From: Coccinella septempunctata
Taxonomy: Eukaryota > Arthropoda > Insecta > Coleoptera > Coccinellidae
NCBI RefSeq assembly: GCF_907165205.1
Contig: NC_058198.1
Span: 8,657,001-8,721,000 of the forward strand
Reading direction: 5' to 3'
Length of the DNA stretch: 64,000 nucleotides
Under the pieces are notes generated by a model. The model did not search any database and was not told the DNA's origin. It saw only the letters and a program-made list of their open reading frames with translations. The position numbers and the translations under genes were made by a program. Shown piece after piece: positions 57,091 to 64,000 of this stretch. How positions within the stretch are numbered: position 1 is the stretch's first letter; every line of letters begins with the position of its first letter.

Positions 57091-58955
57091 CGGATTTATC
57101 ACCAGTTGAAATTTTATACGAAGTCTGTCGAACTTGGTGTAAGTTGAAATTCTTTTTTATCTTCTTCACTTCAATTTTTTCCTATACATCCATTGTGATT
57201 TCTTTTAGTTCCGATGTTTACTCTGTTTCGATCGTATTCGAGCTAAAAATTCAATAAAATTAGTTGAAGCTTTCAGAGGAACGAAACAGTATGTTTCAGA
57301 AGTTGATAAACTGCCATATTTGAATCCAACCAATTTTCAACCATTTCAGAATCTGAAAAAAACGCAAATTTTTCTCGAAATTATATCCCCACCTTGTTTC
57401 AGTTTCTTCAGACAATAATGTCAACGTTATTAAGAATTGGTTGAGTTCAAATCTTGCATTTTACCTTCATTTCTCGAAATATTTCATTAATTTCTGAAAA
57501 ACTGTGTGTAGGTACGTATGAAAGCATCATTGAACAGTAGTCTTCAGCAGTAAAGACATTCAAATTAGTTTTAATTTGTAGACATGACAATCAAACATTT
57601 CAGGTGAGGTAGCCATTTTCAAGAAATTCAGGAAATGCCTATTTTAATATCGCAAACGTTGAGATTTTTACTGAGGTGAAATTCATATTTGGATTTATCA
57701 CGAGTTGAAATTTTATACGAAGTCTGTTGGACTTGGTGTAGATTGAAATTCAACCTTTTCATCTGCCTCACTTCAATTTTTTCATATACATCCGCTGTGA
57801 TTTCTTTTGGTTCCGATGTTTACTCTATTTCGATCGTATTCAAGCTAAAAATTCAATAAAATAGTTGAATCTTTGATACGTACAAAAGAATATGTTTCAG
57901 AAATTGATAAACTGCCATATTTGAATCGTACCAATTTTGAACCATTTGAGATCCTGTAAAAACGCAAATTTTTCTGTAATAAAATTCTATCTCTACCTGG
58001 TTTGAGTTTCTTCAGACAATAATATCAAAGTAATTAGGAATTGGTTGAGTTCAAATCTAGAACTTTACCTTCATTTTTCGAAATATTTTATTAATTTCTG
58101 AAAAACTGTGTGTAGGTCTGAAAGCATCATTCATCAGTGGTCTTCAGCAGTAAAGACATTCGAATTAGTTTCAATTTGTAGACATGGCAATCAAACATTT
58201 TAGGTGAGATAGCCATTTTCAATAAATTCAGAAATTGTCCATTATCTCGCAAACGTTGAAATTTTTACTGAGGTAAAATTTATATTCGGATTTATCACCA
58301 GTTGAAATTTCATACAAAGTCTGTTGGACTTGGTGTAGGTTGAAATTCAAACTTTTCATGTTCCTCACTTCAATTTTTTCTTATACATCCACTGTGATTT
58401 CTTTTGGTTCCGATGTTTACTCTATTTCTATCGAATTCAAGCTGAAAATTCAATAAAATAGTTGAAGCATTCAGAGGAACAAAACAGTATGTTTCAGAAA
58501 TTGATAAACTGCCATATATGAAATTTTCAACCATTCAAGAGTATGATAAAACGCAAAGTTTTCTGTTATAAAATTCTATCTCCAACTGGTTTTAGTTTCT
58601 CCAGACAATAATGTCAAAGTTATTAAGTGGTTGAGTTAAAATCTAGCATTTAACTTCATTTCTCGAAATATTTTATTCATTTCTGAAAAACTGTGTCTAC
58701 GTCTGAAAGCATCACTCACTAGTTTTCTTTAGTAGTAGAACTAAAAGAGATATTCGAATTAGTTTCAATTTGTTAACATGGTAATCATTTTCACGAAAGC
58801 ATCACTCACTAGTTTTCTTTAGTAGTAGAACTAAAAGAGATATTCGAATTAGTTTCAATTTGTTAACATGGTAACCATTTTCACGAAATTCAGATAATCC
58901 CATCAGTATCTAGCAAACTATGAGATTTCTACTAGGTGAAACTTTGATATTTTGA
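57091..58955. repeat. Tandem array of three units of about 600 bp
   Basis: CGGATTTATCACCAGTTGAA begins units at 57091, about 57690 and 58287 (periods about 599 and 597). Each unit repeats the blocks AAGTCTGTTGGACTTGGTGT, TCCGATGTTTACTCTATTTC, GATAAACTGCCATAT, AAAAACTGTGTGTAGG, TCTTCAGCAGTAAAGACATT and TAGCCATTTTCAAGAAATTC. The third unit is degenerate at its end. No open frame is conserved. Confidence 0.92.
58705..58884. repeat. Recent 90-bp tandem duplication
   Basis: 58705-58794 and 58795-58884 appear identical except one base (GGTAATC versus GGTAACC). It lies within the last, degenerate 600-bp unit. Confidence 0.92.
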
Positions 58956-60320
58956 ATTAAACTTTAAGTTTTATATCTTTGGCATTTTATTTCCCTGTTC
59001 TGAATCCAAATTGCTGTTACTAAAGGAGTGATGCAAGTAGTTTATGGATGTTATTTGTTATTATGACCTCTAACCATCATTGTTATTATAAAACTTTATT
59101 CAAATCATATGATTTGTTAACCATCCTCTGTATATTGATGTTTTCGTTAAAGTTTTGAGACATTTTTATTGAAGTACGTCATCCATGTCATGGATATTAT
59201 CATTGAGTATTAAACAAGTATCAATACTCAATTAAACCTGTTCCAATAAACTGTTTTGCGGGGAAAAAGTAGATTCGCATAGTATTACCATCATTCCAGG
59301 AGTTTATAAATCACCCTGTAGTGAAAATGATTGACAATTATTGTCCGTTAGAGCCACAAATCTGATAACTACACGACCGAATTCGAATTTTCCACCTCTA
59401 TTAGGATACCCTCAATTCAACTTCTGAATGAGGAAACTTTGCCGAAATGATATTGGTCCGGGATGCTGTACCTAAAGTTAACTTCGACCTACAACTAATC
59501 ACCTTGTCATGGGATCTCCCTCACAGTTTCTCATCAAACAATGAGAGCTAGATGCAAGTAAAATCTTGTTCACGAACAGAGAAAATGGAAATAAAGAAGC
59601 CGTCACGTTTCGTTTAGTATGTGTGCTGCCGACAATTCCTGTATCCACTTTCTCGTTGTCAGATAAACAGAATGACGGTATAAAATTTTCAAGTTTAGAT
59701 TTACTTATTATTATTATGTGGAATTTCCAACCTATGGTGAGTGGTAAGTTTTCCACCTTTCCTTTGTAAATTTCAATTTCATGTCGATAATGAAAGTTTG
59801 CACTTATGGATTACTGAAAATATTGACTTGCGATAGTGTCTATCTCAATACGAAGGTTTGTTGCTTTTCATGGTTTATCAATATTGATTTTGCGATTCGG
59901 AATCTCTATTGTTATATCGGCAATAATACGCAGAGAACAACTGTCGTTGTAGCCTGAAACTAAAGTTGGGTAACCTCCTGAAAATTTGTTCTTCTGTGCT
60001 GGAGAATGGAGTACTTTTGTTCGTTGTTGTCCTGTATTGAATTACTTTACGTTTTGATTTCTCCAGATGGTTCAACAGATTCAACAGTTTCGTGTAGCAT
60101 ACAAAAGATTGAAATTGTGAATTTATTATTTCATTATTTCAGGGAAAATTTAAATGACCCTGGGTATAAGGGAATTATGAATCAAAACTTTCATTTTAAG
60201 ACTCTCAAAGTGCACGTCTTCTTTTGAAAATCAGTACATTGCTCACTAATTTGTGAATTTTTAACAGAATTTAAAATAATATGTGTTTCGATGGGCAGGT
60301 CTTGTTTTTCGTTTATTAAA
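58956..60320. other. Intergenic stretch without recognised genes
   Basis: AT-rich; frames around 59500-60230 were examined on both strands and show no family resemblance. Confidence 0.45.
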
Positions 60321-60625
60321 TCTTGATGTCAAAAGAAACACTATTTTCCTATACCATTTTTTCCCCTGATAAAAAGATATAGCCATTTTGAGTGTTCATA
60401 ATAAGCTGTGCCACCCCTGGAAAAGCAGAATTATCTTAAGAATAACTAACTAAATCTGTGACACTACACATTTGTGGATCTTTTAAACATAGTTGTATTC
60501 AGCCAAAGTACCCAATTTTTCAAATTTCACAGATATTTTTCATTTTTGAACATCGAATTACTCGAAAACGGCGCATTATACGAGAAAATATGAAGAATAT
60601 CAATTTTATCTTACAAAACAGATTA
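60321..60625 (-). mobile_element. Family A element, truncated copy 4
   Basis: Shares with copy 2 the blocks TTGATGTCAAAAGAAACACT, GTGCCACCCCTGGAAAAGC, AATCTGTGACACTAC and ATTATACGAGAAAATATGAA. It breaks off at about 60615, next to the hAT-type end. Confidence 0.8.
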
Positions 60626-60628
60626 GAT

Positions 60629-60643
60629 CAGGGGTTCCCAACC
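60629..60643. mobile_element. hAT-type terminal sequence CAGGGGTTCCCAACC
   Basis: CAGGGGTTCCCAACC followed by a CAAAGCCAGGGAC repeat is the typical end of many hAT elements. The matching inverted end (GGTTGGGAACCCCTG) was not found downstream in the window, so only one end remains or the other has decayed. Confidence 0.55.
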
Positions 60644-60711
60644 TTTTCAAAGCCAGGGACTTCTTTTATATTATTCTGGTTAGCAGGGACCACCTGTAAT
60701 ACACCTGTAAT

Positions 60712-61290
60712 AAATCTGAAAATTTTATGGAGCCCAATGCAACCGTTGGATCTTGACCATTATTCAATTGATTCTATCTTTTTGGAAATTTTTCGATAGT
60801 CACCTTTCGAGTGGATTATCTCTCAATAACAATAACCGTAGATGGAAATGTGACACATATTCTGTAAGAGCAACTCTTCTAGTAATAAATCTGAAAATTT
60901 TCTGCAGCTCGATGCAACCGTTCGATCTTGACGATTATTCAATTGATTCTATATTTCGAGTAGATTATCTCTCATTAACAATACCCGTAGATGAAAATGT
61001 GATACATATTCTGGAAGAGCAACCCTTCTAGTAAAAAATCTGGAAATTTCATGGAGCTCGATGCAACCGTTCGGTCTTGACGATCATTTAATTGATTCCA
61101 TCTTTTTGGAATCAATGACAGTCACATTTCGAGTAGATTATCTCTCAATAACACTAACCGTAGATGAAAATGTGATACATTTTCTGAAAGAGCAACTCTT
61201 CTAGTAAAAAATCTGGAAATTTCATGGAGCTCGAAGCAACCGTTCGGTCTTGACGATCATTTAATTGATTCCATCTTTTTAGAAATTTTT
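60712..61290. repeat. Tandem repeat, about four units of 148-175 bp
   Basis: TCTGAAAATTTTATGGAGC (60716), TCTGAAAATTTTCTGCAGC (60891), TCTGGAAATTTCATGGAGC (61039 and 61211) each lead into GATGCAACCGTTCGATCTTG, ATTCAATTGATTC, GAGTAGATTATCTC and CCGTAGATGAAAATGTGA. It lies directly inside the hAT-type end, as subterminal repeats often do. Confidence 0.88.
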
Positions 61291-61850
61291 CGAATATTTT
61301 ATCGATTGAGCCACCACCGAAAATAGTTGTTGGCGTCATGAGATAATGTTTATTATACCGTTGACCTCTTACTCGTCACACAAACATTTGCCCGTCAGAC
61401 TCATACAGACGAAATCTTGACTCATCCAGGATCTCCTATGCTTGTTCCAGTTCTTATGTTGGAGAACCCAACGATTCTTACACGTCGCTGCTCCCCAACC
61501 CAATCGCAGCTGCCTGCCGGATCTTCTTGCCCTTAAACTGAAGCTAAGCAACCTATTCCATATTATTTGACCAGAAACTATCCTTGTCGGAATCAGTTAT
61601 TGATATACGGTTGAAGAAAAGGTTTCGTCGTCAAGTTAACCTCGCCTTTGCCGATCTTGTGCGACGGCTGTAGCTCTTACCTTTTCACCTCCATGGTTAT
61701 AGGCAACATTTCCACACTCTACTAAATAGACTGTGTGTAACCCCTAGACGATCAGCAACTTCCTGTGGGTTTAAAACCTCATTTAATCAACACACCAATT
61801 GTCAAAGTTGAATGGCTTCTGAACGCATGTTAAACTCGTGACAATCCAGA
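61290..61850 (-). mobile_element. Degraded Tc1-like transposase
   Basis: Minus-strand order: HTH block LNEVLNPQEVADRLGVTHSL (about 61735-61800), a YSRRTRSAKA basic GRPR-like patch (about 61660), and the catalytic block ESRFRLYESDGQMFV (61372-61420) followed by RVRGQRYNK. These match the HTH, linker and second-Asp region of Tc1 transposases. A stop (TGA for Trp) directly follows QMFV and frameshifts separate the blocks. Confidence 0.8.
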
Positions 61851-62860
61851 ATTGATACTACACTACACAAGATGAGTTGCAATAGCTCATTTCCGCACAT
61901 ACGGACCACAAAGAATATCATACACCTATAAGAAATGAGTTTATTGTAATTTATTTTCATTAAGCCATTAAGTATCATGAGGACCATATTTTGCGTTACT
62001 CTGATACTCCCCACATTGTATGTACATACTGAAAATTTGATTTGAGTGCCAAAAGTAGATAAATTCATCCTTTAAGTAGAGTTGTTTCGTTAAAATTTTG
62101 AAATCTCGATGGATCATGGAATCTACGGTGATTAACGTCGTAAATTCTGTATGTTTATGCGCAGACGCGTATTATTCTTACGGCGAAAGCACACCGAAGA
62201 CAAGCGCAGACGCTCTTGATTCGTAGGTCAAAGGGCATGCGTGAATTTTGTTTTTCAGACATGGGAACTGCTCAAGTCAAAGAGAACTGAGGGATTTGAG
62301 TTGTATAATGATGAACTGATGATATTCGATACCCTTTTAACTGTTGTTTTGGAGTTACCCATTGATTGGATCGGCTGTATAAGGTTCTGACGCAATACTT
62401 CTCGTAACCTTGTAGGTATATCTCGGAAGGTTGGTGGGTAAGGTGAAGGAGTGTTATACGATTCCCCCAACGTTATCGATTACATCACACAAGCATATGT
62501 GCATGTTATATCTGTTAGTTTAGTGGGCTCGTGGAGTGCGTGCTTTCTATGTATCCCTTTTTTACTGCTGCTGAAAAGTGGGCCAGCTTGCACATAGAGG
62601 GCAGGATGTGTATCGATTGAATATTGTTTCATCAATATCGCCACCTTTCTACTCAGCAGGGAAACACTACGATAGAACGACATCTCGTAGCTTAGATGTG
62701 TGCGCGGCAGGATTGCAAACTGTTGTCTTTTTTGAAGTTTGGTCTTTTATTAAGTTGGTATCCGTTCGGACGGTTTTCGATTCAAAAATTAACGTCAAAG
62801 TCCGACGACTCAATGAGAAGATAAAGAAAAATTCTCCAGCGGAAGAAAAATCGGAATACA
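61851..62860 (+). promoter_or_regulatory. Upstream region and probable 5' UTR of the right-hand gene
   Basis: From about 62160 the sequence becomes richer in G+C and CpG (GCGCAGACGC type words), unlike its surroundings. This is consistent with a promoter and leader for the exon starting at 62861. No specific core element is claimed. Confidence 0.35.
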
Positions 62861-63002
62861 ATGCCAGAGCGATTCAAAATAACGAAATCGCAGGACAAAA
62901 ACAATATTTACGGTAATTATAGCGATTCTGGAGTTTTGTTAGAAGACGATGCTGCTAGAGAAAAGTTGCTACCCTCACATACTTTGGGAACTATCGTTGA
63001 AG
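62861..63002 (+). CDS. First coding exon of an unidentified gene (continues off the right edge)
   Basis: ATG at 62861 opens MPERFKITKSQDKNNIYGNY, then SDSGVLLEDDAAREKLLPSH and TLGTIVE, ending at a possible donor G|GTTGGT (63003). It is hydrophilic, with an acidic dileucine-like LLEDD and REKLLPS, resembling the cytosolic N-terminus of a transporter or other membrane protein, but I do not recognise it. The donor is weak, and no second exon is visible in the remaining 1 kb. Confidence 0.4.
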
Positions 63003-64000
63003 GTTGGTTTCAATTCTGTAAATAGTTTGTTCTGCTTTTAGACGTATTAAACTGAATTGTAGCAGTAATCTGTTGATTTTTCCACCCTAAGTGTTTACTT
63101 GAACCAAATCGAAACTTTTGTATTTATCGTCAATGTGATAATTTATTCAGATATTAGGTGCATCATACAGCTTCTTGACCAAGGCGATAAATCTATAAAC
63201 CACTAAACCGCACTTTATCGACTGAAGCGATGTATATAGTTCAGGGTCAACGTAGTACGGTTGGGATGTATCTTTTATGTCTAACTGCAATATTCGGAAA
63301 TGAAAAGTAGATTGAACAATAAAATTCCGATCAATACGTCGTGAATCTTATCGAAAACCATTGATATCGCGAATTTTCATATATGCTCACTGCACAACCG
63401 GTTTCCTCGCTCCATTCAAGCAAAATTCGTTTCAGATCGTAGATAGGGAGACACGTTAGTTTTTCACGTTCTCCATTTGTTGAAAGGGGTGGCGCGATAT
63501 GTACAGGGGTTGAAATCGGACTTGTTCACGAACGTGACGTATCTCTTCATTATAATGAAGTGGCGCTTATTGGGGACTTTTGGACTGAAACATTATTTGT
63601 CCGCCTCTTGAAGAGGGCTGATACCCTTCAGAAAAACAGTCCAGTAGGTTTTTGAATTATTGGGCAGTAATCGAAAAATATTGCCTGGAGAATTGCGAAT
63701 TCATCAGAAAACGGAAAATCACCTGGAGAACATTGACTGGAGGTTGTATCTGATTGAGATCCCATTTTAAATTGAATGGTATTTTATTGAAAGTCATAAA
63801 GCGATGGATTTTAGCGTCTGCTCGAGTGGGGTTTAATCAATTTTTACTGAAAGATGATATAGCTATCGCCAGACCACTAACATAACAATCCAGAGTTCGA
63901 ATTATCAAATCTTTTCGTTGTACTCCATAACTATCGATAGAATTGTTGTACATACATAGCGTCATGAATCTGTCTTCAATTTTCACGATAACTACTCTGC
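63003..64000. other. Probable first intron of the right-hand gene
   Basis: No further coding exon was recognised up to the window edge. Confidence 0.4.

Overview
The window is nuclear DNA of an insect, probably a beetle. It is AT-rich, its genes are split by short introns (about 50-110 nt, GT-AG) mixed with kilobase introns, and it carries an erect wing (NRF1-type) gene, a tyrosine-rich secreted repeat protein and many degraded Tc1 and miniature elements. The beetle call is inference from protein resemblance and repeat content. Genes were assembled by hand from splice sites and reading phase; almost every chain below closes exactly in frame.

Layout. 0-5.5 kb is gene-dense: the 5' part of Ada3 (minus) lies head-to-head with an R3HDM4 homologue (plus), which converges on a FUN14-domain gene (minus), which lies head-to-head with NKAIN (plus). 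8-12 kb holds a two-exon secreted protein built of YGPPKP and YGAPPSS repeats. 12.7-13.4 kb is COX5A. 13.8-22 kb is ewg/NRF1 (minus, at least nine coding exons and a long 3' UTR), with a Tc1 relic and a candidate alternative last exon in its introns. 22-29.5 kb has no gene, only relics. 29.5-30.1 kb is an intronless single-PDZ NHERF1-like gene. 30-38.7 kb holds miniature elements. 38.7-43.4 kb is a DGCR2/IDD-like VWC membrane protein (seven exons, one GC-AG intron). 44-44.7 kb is PCLAF (minus) and 45.1-48.7 kb an inhibitory-type serpin (minus). 48.7-62 kb is repeat-rich: two families of palindromic elements, a fold-back element made of 20-bp GAATTC repeats sitting in a 600-bp tandem array, a hAT end with a nearby 150-175-bp tandem array, a Tc1 relic and one unidentified open exon. 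The first coding exon of an unidentified gene starts at 62.86 kb and runs off the right side.

The genes do not form a pathway. They are mostly conserved housekeeping genes (SAGA/ATAC acetylation, respiration, mitophagy receptor family, PCNA clamp partner) and neuronal or membrane genes (ewg, NKAIN, NHERF1, DGCR2-like). No bacterial-style operon, CRISPR array, tRNA or rRNA gene was seen. The most unusual material is the 56.1-58.9 kb nested repeat structure, the ewg alternative terminal exon and the orphan exon at 55.73-56.0 kb.
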